The notes beneath the pieces are model-generated. The model worked only from the letters and a program-made list of their open reading frames with translations, had not been told where the DNA came from and ran no database searches. From Burkholderiaceae bacterium (GTDB lineage: Bacteria > Pseudomonadota > Gammaproteobacteria > Burkholderiales > Burkholderiaceae): 51,040 bases of DNA. Below are positions 9,113 through 16,589 of this stretch, piece by piece (position 1 is the first letter of the stretch; every line of letters begins with the position of its first letter). Both the position numbers and the translations under genes were made by a program. Location: assembly GCA_947448695.1 (NCBI GenBank), contig CANFOL010000014.1, positions 1 to 51,040 of the forward strand, in the 5' to 3' direction.

Positions 9113-9880
9113 TTAGGTTTTATAGGAAGGATCTAACTTATCTAGCATGCGAAGGAGAGCTTGCCACTCCCCCTTTTTTTCCTGATAGCCTGGTCGAGAA
9201 AAACTTTTAGCTACGCCTTCGGCAATTTCTTGAGTAGGAATGATTAGTTTTGACCCACCAGCGAGAGCCGCAATTTGAATTTGGCAGGCTCTTTCGAGGT
9301 AGTACATATAATCAAATGCTTCCCGAATCGTATTGCCACAAGTTAGCAAGCCATGATTGGATAAAATAAGCGTCATTTTATTTCCAATATCTGCCACTAA
9401 ACGTTGACGTTCTTCCAAGTTGAGGGCAACACCCTCATAGGCATGATACGCAACATTATTGGTAAGGCGCATGGCATGTTGAGAAATGGGGAGAAGCCCT
9501 TGTTCTTGGGCCGACACTGCTACACCTGACGCGGTATGGGTGTGCATCACACAATGCACATCGCTGCGTGCCTCATGAATAGCACTATGAATCACAAATC
9601 CAGCCTGATTAAAACCTAATCCAGTAGGATCATCTACGATTTCGCCATCAAGAGTAACTTTTACTAAATTTGAAGCTTTCACTTCATCCCACATAAGACC
9701 AAAAGCATTGAGAAGGAAATGATTATCTGCACCTGGGACCTTGGCAGAAATATGGGTATAAATAAGATCTGTCATCTTGAAATGAGCCGCGAATCGATAG
9801 CAAGCAGCAAGATTTACCCGTGTTTGCCACTCTGCTTCAGTTACTTTAGTACGAACATTGTTAAGAGATAAATCCATCAT
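9113..9880 (-). CDS. Class II aldolase/adducin-family protein (copy 1)
   Basis: 255 residues. The domain begins WQTRVNLAACYRFAAHFKMTDLIYTHISAKVPG, with the metal-site segment VMHTHTASGVAVSAQ (about residues 116-131) and a third His in LILSNHGLLTCG (about 175-186). These are the Zn-binding histidines of the AraD/FucA fold. The family includes sugar-phosphate aldolases and metal-dependent decarboxylases such as 3,4-dihydroxyphthalate decarboxylase PhtC. Given the neighbours (Bug receptor, ring-cleavage dioxygenase), I favour a role on an aromatic or oxo-acid substrate. Two paralogues occur at 42432-43217 and 47101-47889. Two tandem ATG codons open the frame. Confidence 0.88.
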   Translation of the reverse strand: MMDLSLNNVRTKVTEAEWQTRVNLAACYRFAAHFKMTDLIYTHISAKVPGADNHFLLNAFGLMWDEVKASNLVKVTLDGEIVDDPTGLGFNQAGFVIHSAIHEARSDVHCVMHTHTASGVAVSAQEQGLLPISQHAMRLTNNVAYHAYEGVALNLEERQRLVADIGNKMTLILSNHGLLTCGNTIREAFDYMYYLERACQIQIAALAGGSKLIIPTQEIAEGVAKSFSRPGYQEKKGEWQALLRMLDKLDPSYKT

Positions 9881-10193
9881 CAGCCCCCATATTTTTATAC
9901 ATTTTTACTGATTATAGATTTATTTTGTAAATACTCTTTTTTCCAATGAATCATTATTTTAGATTGCTTCAGTAAGATTAGTTCTATAAAAACTATATGA
10001 TGCAACAATTTAAAGTTTACTAGACCATTTTTTTGATCTATCCCTTACGGATGTTGAATTGAAAGTTAACTACAGCACAGAGTTTGTACAATAGAATTAA
10101 GTTCCCCTAGTTAAATTCACTGAGTTAAGTAAGCAAATATGACTCAAAAGCTTAAATTTATAATTGATTAAAAATATTTAAAGGATAAGTACG
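9881..10193. other. Divergent promoter region between aldolase and gallate dioxygenase
   Basis: 313 AT-rich bases with no gene. It must hold promoters in both directions. A TACAAT hexamer at about 10087 resembles a -10 element for the plus-strand gene but lacks a good -35. Three copies of GTTAA (10065, 10110, 10124) are present; no long inverted repeat was found. Confidence 0.35.
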
Positions 10194-11474
10194 ATGGCAC
10201 GAATCATTGGAGGCATTGGGGTTTCACACTCACCGACGATTGGATTTGCAAAAGATAAAAATCAACAGCAGGATCCTGTGTGGGGGCCAATATTTGAAGC
10301 TTTTGGGCCTATTAAAGCTTGGTTGCAAGAAAAAAGTCCCGATGTTTTATTCGTCATTTCTAATGATCATGTTACATCATTTTTCTTTGATCATTATTCA
10401 GCATTTACCTTAGGAATTGGTAATCAGTATTCTGTAGCCGATGAGGGTGGGGGACAACGAAATATTCCGCCACTTCCAGGACATAGTGAGTTAGCGATAC
10501 ATATAGGAAAGTCACTCATGAGTGATGAGTTCGATATGTCTTTCTTTCAAAACAAAACTTTAGATCATGGTACGTTTTCTCCTATGTCGATGTTTGCTAA
10601 CAATGACGGTTCTTGGTCTACCCCCATTGTTCCTTTACAGGTAGGTGTTTTACAGTTTCCTATTCCTAGTGCGAAAAGATGTTTTAATTTAGGGATTGCC
10701 TTACGTAAAGCTATCGAAAGTTACACCGAAGATCTCAAAGTGGTGATTATTGCAACTGGGGGTTTATCTCATCAAGTGCATGGTGAGAGATCTGGTTTTA
10801 ATAATACCGCGTGGGATTTAGAGTTTTTAGATTTACTTGAAAAAGATCCGCAACAGTTAGTTAACATGACTCATGCAGAGTTTGCCACCAAAGGAGGATT
10901 TGAAGGTTCTGAAGTCATTATGTGGTTAATTATGAGGGGAGCTCTCTCAAGTCAGTTAAAGAAGATCCATCAGACTTACTATTTGCCATCTATGGCCGGT
11001 TTATCTACAGTCATTTTTGAAAATCAAGCAGCCACTGCTTCTGCAAATCAAATACAAAGGCAGATAAAGCAAATCAATCATCAATTGGATGGTATAGAGC
11101 AACTTTCAGGGACCTATCCTTTTACCTTAGAAAAAAGTGTAAAAACATTCCGTTTAAATCAGTACTTGCACGATATGGTACATCCTCATCATAGAGCAGT
11201 TTTTAAAGAGAATGAGGAACTTAGTTTTACCCAAGCGGGACTCATTGAATTTGAAAAAAAGCTTATTCGTCATAGGGATTGGCGCGGAATGATTCACTAT
11301 GGATGTATATTTTTTGGTTTAGAAAAATTGGGGGCAGTACTTGGAATCTCTAATCTTCATATTTATGCTGCAATGCGTGGTGAGAGTTTAGAGGAGTTCC
11401 AAAAAACCCGAAATGCGCCTGGCGCACTCTATTCAGTTGCCGCTACAGATTCGAATAAAAAAGATTGGAATTAA
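10194..11474 (+). CDS. galA: Gallate dioxygenase (fused LigB-LigA type)
   Basis: 426 residues, the size of GalA of Pseudomonas putida and DesB of Sphingobium. Residues 1-280 are a class III extradiol LigB domain. H12 (MARIIGGIGVSHSP) and H59 (VISNDHVTSFFFDHYSAF) supply two iron ligands, and an acidic residue in GGFEGSEVIMW fits the third. VIIATGGLSHQVHGERSGFNN carries the conserved catalytic His. Residues 300-426 are a LigA-like domain (SGTYPFTLEKSVKTFRLNQYLHDM, RDWRGMIHYGCIFFGLEKLGAVLGISN). The beta-then-alpha fusion is diagnostic of gallate rather than protocatechuate 4,5-dioxygenase. The product is 4-oxalomesaconate, or its cyclised form PDC. AAGGA precedes the ATG. The other gal genes are not adjacent. 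Confidence 0.9.
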   Translation: MARIIGGIGVSHSPTIGFAKDKNQQQDPVWGPIFEAFGPIKAWLQEKSPDVLFVISNDHVTSFFFDHYSAFTLGIGNQYSVADEGGGQRNIPPLPGHSELAIHIGKSLMSDEFDMSFFQNKTLDHGTFSPMSMFANNDGSWSTPIVPLQVGVLQFPIPSAKRCFNLGIALRKAIESYTEDLKVVIIATGGLSHQVHGERSGFNNTAWDLEFLDLLEKDPQQLVNMTHAEFATKGGFEGSEVIMWLIMRGALSSQLKKIHQTYYLPSMAGLSTVIFENQAATASANQIQRQIKQINHQLDGIEQLSGTYPFTLEKSVKTFRLNQYLHDMVHPHHRAVFKENEELSFTQAGLIEFEKKLIRHRDWRGMIHYGCIFFGLEKLGAVLGISNLHIYAAMRGESLEEFQKTRNAPGALYSVAATDSNKKDWN

Positions 11475-11488
11475 TTTCAATCTTTTTT
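11457..11488 (+). terminator. Terminator overlapping the end of gallate dioxygenase
   Basis: AAAAAAGATTG (11457-11467) pairs perfectly with CAATCTTTTTT (11478-11488), extended inward by G-U and two A-U pairs around a TTAA loop that contains the stop codon (11472-11474). The U-tract is the 3' arm itself. The last five codons of the gene therefore double as the terminator stem. Confidence 0.7.
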
Positions 11489-11823
11489 ATTAAAAGATAA
11501 TTTCAGTATGTGTAGATCATTCGTTTAAATGGACTAAATCCAGCTTTGTGATGATGATGGTTTAGGCTTATGAGTCTATTTTTGGCTAAAGCTCGAAGTG
11601 AATATCATATTGCATTAACAATCGCTATTACAGTATCTGTGTATTATTTGCTGGTCAGCAAATTTGTATAAAACTATATTGTGGATATAGTACCTAATCA
11701 GGAGTCTTACTTGCTCTGCGAATGCTTTTCTTTTCTATTATTTCCTTAGTTCATATCATCGCCAAAGAGCATCAAGAATAAGACTATAGAGGGTTAATTG
11801 AAGAAATCAATTGATTGAGTGCG
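11475..11823. other. Intergenic region with decayed membrane-protein fragments
   Basis: After the terminator there is a 33-codon hydrophobic frame (11570-11671). A second hydrophobic stretch in another frame, from 11701 to about 11780, reads GVLLALRMLFFSIISLVHIIAKEHQE before a stop. Together they look like the shredded transmembrane part of a lost gene. Confidence 0.3.
11570..11671 (+). pseudogene. Possible remnant of a membrane-sensor gene
   Basis: ATG-initiated 33-codon frame encoding MSLFLAKARSEYHIALTIAIT then VSVYYLLVSKFV: a short charged segment and one membrane span. It has no ribosome binding site. A continuation in a different frame, hydrophobic and ending in a charged tail, follows at 11701-11780. 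Remnant status is inferred from the frame break and the decayed signalling genes nearby; a genuine small membrane peptide is the alternative. Confidence 0.22.
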
Positions 11824-13344
11824 CTAGGAAAATAAATGACAAGCATTGCCACCAGCTTGTTTGATAATGTACATAGCTTGATCTGCTTCTTTCATGAGTA
11901 AATTTGCATCAATACCATCCGTCGGGTAAATAGAGATTCCTATACTTACCGCAAGAGTAATAGACACCTCATTAAATTGCATTTTTTGACGAAGTTTAAA
12001 ACGGATTTCTTCAGCTATGTTAATCGCATTATCAGTATTCTCGATGTTTTCTAATAAGATTAAAAACTCATCTCCACCAAGTCTAGCAATAGAGTCATAA
12101 TCTCTGACACCAGATTTGAGTCGAGATGCGACTTCAATCAAAGTTAAATCCCCAATATGATGCCCAAAGCTATCGTTGATATTTTTAAAGCGATCAATAT
12201 CAACAAAAAGTAGAGCAAATAATTGTTGTTGACGTTCTGCCTTATTAATAGCTTGATGAAGGCGCTCTTGGAAAAGGGGGCGATTTAATAAACCAGTTAA
12301 AGAATCATGATCTGCCTGAAATTGAATGGACACATTGTCATTATAGGATTTGGCCAGCATTTTACTCATGAGGGCTAATAAGATGAGAAAGATGCTGGTC
12401 GCTAAAAAGATAAGTTGAACACTTTTAAACCACTCAGATAAGTAAGCTTTTTTGACTATGCTAGCCCCCACGATGAAAGGAAGATTGGGGACTTTTTGAA
12501 AATTAATCATTCTCTCGACAGTATCAGAGTCACGATTAAATCCCGTTGCATTAACGATAATGGTGTTATTACTACGATCTGGGAAATTTATCGAGCGATC
12601 AATCAGTTGGCTTAGATTTACTTTCCCAATATTCTCTTCTTTCATTGGCCATCTACTTAATAGTGTTTTATCTTCACTATATAAAGTAATGCTTGAACCT
12701 GAGCCCAGTTTATCGCCTATTTGAGCAAATAAATCTGAGATAGTTTTAATAGAGATACCAATCAAAACGAGCCCTAAGAATTCTTGATTGGGGCCATTTA
12801 TGCGCCTTGCTAAATAAAAGACCCATTCACCTGTGCCTTTGTTTTTGACGGGAGCGCTAAAAAATGTATTTAAATCTTGGTGCTTACTCAAATAAATAAA
12901 GTAATCTCTTTCTCCAAGATTAATCGGTGGTGGAGGATATTGTCTAGAAAAATTTAATACGAGGCCATGTTGATCAACTAATGTTACAACATCGATAATC
13001 GAATCAGTTTTAAGGTTATTTACTAGCCAATCGAATTGATTTTTTTGGGAAGCAAATTGATTAAATGCAGAGGCATTTTGTAAACCTCGACGATCAATCA
13101 TTTCCACCATATTGTTTAATTGAGTATCATATTTTTTTATAATTTGTTCTACATTTTTAGATAAAATAAATGTGATGGTGGTGAACTCTTTTGAACGATA
13201 TTGAATAGCATTCTGATGAAGGATGTAAGAAGTATAAATTGATAAAAAAATAGTGAATAGTGCAATACTTAAAATAATCAACCATAGTTGGATCTTTGAA
13301 GATGGCTTTTTAAGTAATGACTTAGTTATCATGGCATTCTTCAA
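11824..13344 (-). CDS. Diguanylate cyclase with periplasmic Cache sensor
   Basis: 506 residues. TM1 is at about 18-42 and TM2 at about 303-325; between them is a periplasmic domain of roughly 260 residues with the double-Cache pattern (ILSKNVEQIIKKYDTQLNNMVEMIDRRG..., DVVTLVDQHGLVLNFSRQYPPPPINLGERDYF, GTGEWVFYLARRI). The C-terminal GGDEF domain starts DHDSLTGLLNRPLFQERL and has an intact GGDEF at 423-427. RDYD five residues before it forms the inhibitory I-site (R-x-x-D). It should make c-di-GMP from two GTP in response to a small periplasmic ligand. Its start overlaps the end of an HD-GYP remnant, so the two were probably once a synthesis/degradation pair. An internal ATG at 13332 is an alternative start. 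Confidence 0.9.
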   Translation of the reverse strand: MKNAMITKSLLKKPSSKIQLWLIILSIALFTIFLSIYTSYILHQNAIQYRSKEFTTITFILSKNVEQIIKKYDTQLNNMVEMIDRRGLQNASAFNQFASQKNQFDWLVNNLKTDSIIDVVTLVDQHGLVLNFSRQYPPPPINLGERDYFIYLSKHQDLNTFFSAPVKNKGTGEWVFYLARRINGPNQEFLGLVLIGISIKTISDLFAQIGDKLGSGSSITLYSEDKTLLSRWPMKEENIGKVNLSQLIDRSINFPDRSNNTIIVNATGFNRDSDTVERMINFQKVPNLPFIVGASIVKKAYLSEWFKSVQLIFLATSIFLILLALMSKMLAKSYNDNVSIQFQADHDSLTGLLNRPLFQERLHQAINKAERQQQLFALLFVDIDRFKNINDSFGHHIGDLTLIEVASRLKSGVRDYDSIARLGGDEFLILLENIENTDNAINIAEEIRFKLRQKMQFNEVSITLAVSIGISIYPTDGIDANLLMKEADQAMYIIKQAGGNACHLFS

Positions 13345-13800
13345 AAATTCGAATAAATTTTTCTTGGTCTACTAGAAATGCTTCGATAATTAATGGATCA
13401 AAGCGTATATTTTGATTCGTAATAATATTTACTAAGGCCTCTGGGTGAGACCATGATTTTTTTAATATTTCTAAATATATGCCCACATTACCAACATCAT
13501 GCAATGTTGCTGCATGAAATATTTGTTGGATGAAATTATGCGTTAAATCAGGATAGTCTTGTATTTTAATCATCTGTCATACAAGACTTTTATATAAAAT
13601 TTAGTACTTAAAATATGATTTCTAGTTTTGTTGTCATATGCAAGAGCTATTTGATGAAGTTTTTGAAGCATTTTTAATTTAAGTTTTACATGCTCTTTTT
13701 TATACGTTAATAAAAGGAGGGCGCCAACTATGCTGACTCCTAAAAAGAGACCGATGCATAAAACGATTAAGAATAATGAGAAGGAAATTTTTTCTGAGTT
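13322..13800 (-). pseudogene. Degraded HD-GYP c-di-GMP phosphodiesterase
   Basis: Reading down from 13800, a frame opens directly after a TAG and lacks a start codon. It encodes one membrane span (SLFLIVLCIGLFLGVSIVGAL) and then MLQKLHQIALAYDNKTRNHILSTKFYIKVLYDR followed by TGA at 13570-13572. The segment D-N-K-T-R-N-H-I-L-S-T matches the D-N-E-T-G-N-H-I-x-R-T entry of HD-GYP domains. A shifted frame starting at 13573 continues with FIQQIFHAATLHDVGNVGI (the HD motif, normally H-D-I/V-G-K-V-G-I). It then jumps to HPEALVNIITNQNIRFDPLIIEAFL, the end of the domain, with the central GYP part missing. One frameshift plus an internal deletion: the gene cannot be functional. Confidence 0.8.
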
Positions 13801-13881
13801 CTATAAAGTTTAAAAATACTAATTAATTTGATATTAATCTTATTCTTGGATATTGCATATTAATTTATTAGTATATAGTCC

Positions 13882-14040
13882 ATGAATGCAAGTAATCATC
13901 ATTTGAAAGAATATATGAATCACCGTCCAAAGGATGATCTTATCAAACCCTCTGACGTAAGCTATAGAACCTTATTTGAAAGAGCACAAATTGGTATTGT
14001 GATTAATTTCCCAATCTATTTGATATTGATGAATGAATAA
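13882..14040 (+). pseudogene. PAS-domain sensor gene stub
   Basis: A 52-codon frame whose middle reads SYRTLFERAQIGIVI, the classic beginning of a PAS domain (YR-x-L-F-E-x-A-P-x-G-I). It runs into unrelated sequence and a stop after about 14 PAS residues. The stub is only 80 bases from the HD-GYP remnant, in the opposite orientation. Its last eight bases overlap the start of the next gene. Most likely the 5' end of a former PAS-GGDEF/EAL or histidine kinase gene. Confidence 0.6.
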
Positions 14041-14491
14041 ATTGATCTTATCCGGCATTATTTATATGATATTGATCAATACCAGTATTGCATTAGAACT
14101 TCCTCAGTATTGGTTATGTCAAGGCTCAAGTCATCAATTTATAAGAGAAGAAGGAAATGATGTTGAGCAATATTCAGGTAGTGACCCTGTTTTATTAGAA
14201 ATTTTCTCTCAGCAGGTTTATCAGTTTTTTTCGCCGGCAATAGCTGGGGCATATGTTCAATGTCTAAATACGCAAAAGACCATGATGTTTCAAAGAGAGA
14301 ATTGTCAACCGAAAGCCAATCAGAAGTATTTTCGACAGGGTACGCTCAATCTTCAAACCGGAGAATTATTATTTACAGAATCTCGCAAGTTAAAGAAACG
14401 TGAAATTCTGGGGCAAGGGCAATACCAGTGTCAATATATTGGACATACCTATAATTTTTTACCCTTTAACCATGCAAAAAAGACTGACTAA
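14033..14491 (+). CDS. Secreted protein of unknown function
   Basis: 152 residues. Signal peptide MNKLILSGIIYMILINTSIALE with cleavage near A20. The mature protein has four cysteines that could form two disulfides (WLCQG, VQCLN, RENCQ, YQCQY) and a beta-rich composition (TLNLQTGELLFTESRKL). I do not recognise a family. Its end overlaps the start of the following membrane-protein gene by 20 bases, indicating translational coupling and possibly a joint role at the envelope. Confidence 0.65.
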   Translation: MNKLILSGIIYMILINTSIALELPQYWLCQGSSHQFIREEGNDVEQYSGSDPVLLEIFSQQVYQFFSPAIAGAYVQCLNTQKTMMFQRENCQPKANQKYFRQGTLNLQTGELLFTESRKLKKREILGQGQYQCQYIGHTYNFLPFNHAKKTD

Positions 14492-15752
14492 ATTTCCGAT
14501 CATCCTTTTTCCAATTGTGATAGTGGAATTTTCGATCATATTGTCATGGGTTTGGATGATGGGGGATTTTTCTCAAATACGTTTTGGTGTCTGGCCAATC
14601 TCTGAATGGTTAATTAATTATCAAGGTGGTTTTGTACGTCGAGGATTGATTGGAGAAGTTTTGTATCAACTCTTTCCAGGCCAAGCATTAATTCCCAAAA
14701 TTTACCAGCTGACTTTTTATCTATATTTTATCTATTGTATGATTTTTATAGGCTTGTATCGCTTATCAAAGATTCGTGATTTACCTTTACTGGTATTGAT
14801 GTTATTGATTCCTGGCGGCATTTTTCATATGGCCATTTCTAGTTCTTTTTACACCAGAAAAGAAGTTTTATTTTTAATTCTATTTGGATTACTTTGCTTG
14901 ATTTACTTACAAATCAGTAGAGTTCATTTAAGTAAGAAAAGACCATGGATGATTGTATTTATAACTGTGGCGATTATTGGTGGTGCTTTGATTACACTGT
15001 GCCACGAAGCCTTTATTTTTATGAGCTTTCCCTACATCGCTAGTTTATTTTGGCTCTTAAAAAAAGAGCACCCACAACAAACCTGGATTCATTGGGGGTT
15101 TCTTGCTTTTATCGGGATCATGCCAATGATTTTTATTGTTTGCACTATGATGCATGGTTCGATATTGATTTCAGAAAATATTTGGGACTCTTTATCACTT
15201 CAAGACCGTATGATCATCTCTCCATATGCTCCTTATACCGTTTATGGAGCAATTGGAGGTATCGGATGGAGTAAATTACAAAACTTATCTACTTTGTATG
15301 GGGTTATTGTATCTGGCGGCTGGTTAATTTGGATGTGTTTTGCACTTGCTCAATATGGTGTCTTGGGGTATATATTTGCAAGGTGCGCATCTTCACAGAG
15401 TCGAGATATGAAGAATCAGAATTTAACGTTGATATCTGTACCATTTATTTTATCGTTAAGTATTTTTCTTGTGGGTTCTGATTGGGGGAGATGGATAGCT
15501 TCATCTGGAAATCATTTTCTATTATTTATTTTTGTATTGTGTTGCCAAAATAAAATTCCGATTTTAATAAAGCATAAAATTCATGCTTGGCCTAAAGAAT
15601 GGATCAATTATCCAATCATATTTCGTACTCGTAGGGTATTTTTTGCGATGATAGCCTATGAACTTATTTTCAAATTACCTGAATGTTGTGTGCAATATCC
15701 TTACTTTTTCGTCCAATACCCTTTATTTGCCAAATTATTTATTTCCTATTAA
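14472..15752 (+). CDS. Polytopic membrane protein, EpsG/polymerase-like
   Basis: 426 residues from the ATG at 14472, which overlaps the previous stop; the longer upstream frame is an artefact. About ten membrane spans. Near the N-terminus is WPISEWLINYQGGFVRRGLIGEVLYQLFP, a pattern (N-Y-x-G-G-F-V-R-R-G-L-x-G) that I recall from membrane proteins of polysaccharide synthesis and uncharacterised multi-span proteins. TRKEVLFLILFG and LVGSDWGRWIASSGNHFLLF (a D-W-G-R-W motif before the last helices) are further conserved-looking points. Function is not established. A strong terminator follows at 15820-15849. Confidence 0.6.
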   Translation: MQKRLTKFPIILFPIVIVEFSIILSWVWMMGDFSQIRFGVWPISEWLINYQGGFVRRGLIGEVLYQLFPGQALIPKIYQLTFYLYFIYCMIFIGLYRLSKIRDLPLLVLMLLIPGGIFHMAISSSFYTRKEVLFLILFGLLCLIYLQISRVHLSKKRPWMIVFITVAIIGGALITLCHEAFIFMSFPYIASLFWLLKKEHPQQTWIHWGFLAFIGIMPMIFIVCTMMHGSILISENIWDSLSLQDRMIISPYAPYTVYGAIGGIGWSKLQNLSTLYGVIVSGGWLIWMCFALAQYGVLGYIFARCASSQSRDMKNQNLTLISVPFILSLSIFLVGSDWGRWIASSGNHFLLFIFVLCCQNKIPILIKHKIHAWPKEWINYPIIFRTRRVFFAMIAYELIFKLPECCVQYPYFFVQYPLFAKLFISY

Positions 15753-15773
15753 GTAGTATCAAAAATAAAAAAT

Positions 15774-15787
15774 TTGACTTAGATCAA
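15774..15787. promoter_or_regulatory. Putative FNR-type box upstream of flp
   Basis: TTGAC-TTAG-ATCAA matches the FNR/ANR consensus TTGAT-N4-ATCAA at nine of ten positions. It lies 142 bases upstream of the flp start, just after the preceding gene. An FNR gene is encoded at 25729-26460. A terminator-like hairpin lies between the box and flp. Confidence 0.45.
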
Positions 15788-15819
15788 TAAATAAGATCAT
15801 TTAGCTCAAAATTAGACGC

Positions 15820-15849
15820 AATGTGCGTTACCGCACATTATTTTTTTTT
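15820..15849 (+). terminator. Strong Rho-independent terminator
   Basis: AATGTGCG (15820-15827), loop TTAC, CGCACATT (15832-15839), one A, then nine T residues. A textbook terminator for the 14033-15752 unit. Because it also lies in the possible leader of flp, it may act as an attenuator of the tad operon. Confidence 0.9.
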
Positions 15850-15915
15850 GAATAACCGGAAGATGCAAGTGTAGTTTTAATTTCATAAACAGATAATTAT
15901 TAAAAGGATTTCATC

Positions 15916-16095
15916 ATGACACTTTCTGTAAAATTCAAAAAATATATACGTCAATTTATTAAAGAAGAAGATGCTGTAACAGCAATAGAATATGCATTAA
16001 TTGCATCATTGATTGCACTAGCAATCATTACAGCCGTTACAGGCCTAGGTACTAAATTGGCATCCGTTTTTACTTCGATTACAACGCAAATTTAA
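15916..16095 (+). CDS. flp: Flp/Fap-type major pilin
   Basis: 59 residues. A positively charged leader (MTLSVKFKKYIRQFIKEEDA) is followed by VTAIEYALIASLIALAIITAVTGLG, the Flp hydrophobic helix with the E-Y pair at mature positions 5 and 6. Prepilin peptidase (CpaA, next gene) cuts before V-T-A-I-E-Y. The residue at -1 is Ala here rather than the usual Gly. AAAAGGA lies eight bases before the ATG. It is the only pilin gene in the locus and opens the operon, as expected for the most abundant product. Confidence 0.92.
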   Translation: MTLSVKFKKYIRQFIKEEDAVTAIEYALIASLIALAIITAVTGLGTKLASVFTSITTQI

Positions 16096-16103
16096 AAACG
16101 TTG

Positions 16104-16589
16104 ATGGTGTATATTCCAACGAGCTATCGTTACATTGGACTATTAGGATTTCTTTTCTTGGCCACATTTTTTGATTTCAAAACAAGAAAAGTTCCTAATG
16201 TTCTAGTAATCATAGCCGTTGGATCTGCTTTATTCATTAGTTTACTGACTGGGTCAAAGATTGACCTAATGCAAAGCCTACTCGGTGGTTTATTAGGATT
16301 TGTGATTTTTTATTATCCATATATTAGATCGTATATAGGAGCAGGAGATACAAAATTATTTGTGATTGTTGGTATGTTTTTAGGACCTCATCTGGCCATA
16401 TGGGCTTATTTATTTACATGTTTAATGGGTGGATTTTTTGCTACTTTTGTTGCTATTTATCAAGGTCGATTAAAACAATCTATCGCTAATATTTACGGTA
16501 ATACTCATATTCATAAAAACTTTCCCTATACAGTAGCTATTTTTGCAGGAACAGGAATGGCAATTCTAAATTGCCAAAAACTAATATGA
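16104..16589 (+). CDS. cpaA: Prepilin peptidase CpaA/TadV
   Basis: 161 residues, about six membrane spans, family A24. The two catalytic aspartates are in FFDFKTRKVPNVLV (about residue 24) and IGAGDTKLFVIVGMFLG (the G-x-G-D motif, about residue 92). It lacks the N-terminal methylase domain of PilD, as is normal for CpaA. It removes the leader of Flp and probably of the TadE/TadG pseudopilins. I start at ATG 16104; a TTG immediately precedes it. The stop overlaps the cpaB start by four bases (ATGA). Confidence 0.92.
   Translation: MVYIPTSYRYIGLLGFLFLATFFDFKTRKVPNVLVIIAVGSALFISLLTGSKIDLMQSLLGGLLGFVIFYYPYIRSYIGAGDTKLFVIVGMFLGPHLAIWAYLFTCLMGGFFATFVAIYQGRLKQSIANIYGNTHIHKNFPYTVAIFAGTGMAILNCQKLI

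Noticed and set aside
14400..14471. Upstream extension of the polytopic membrane protein
   Set aside because: It overlaps the secreted protein gene by 90 bases and is polar; the ATG at 14472 gives a normal membrane N-terminus.
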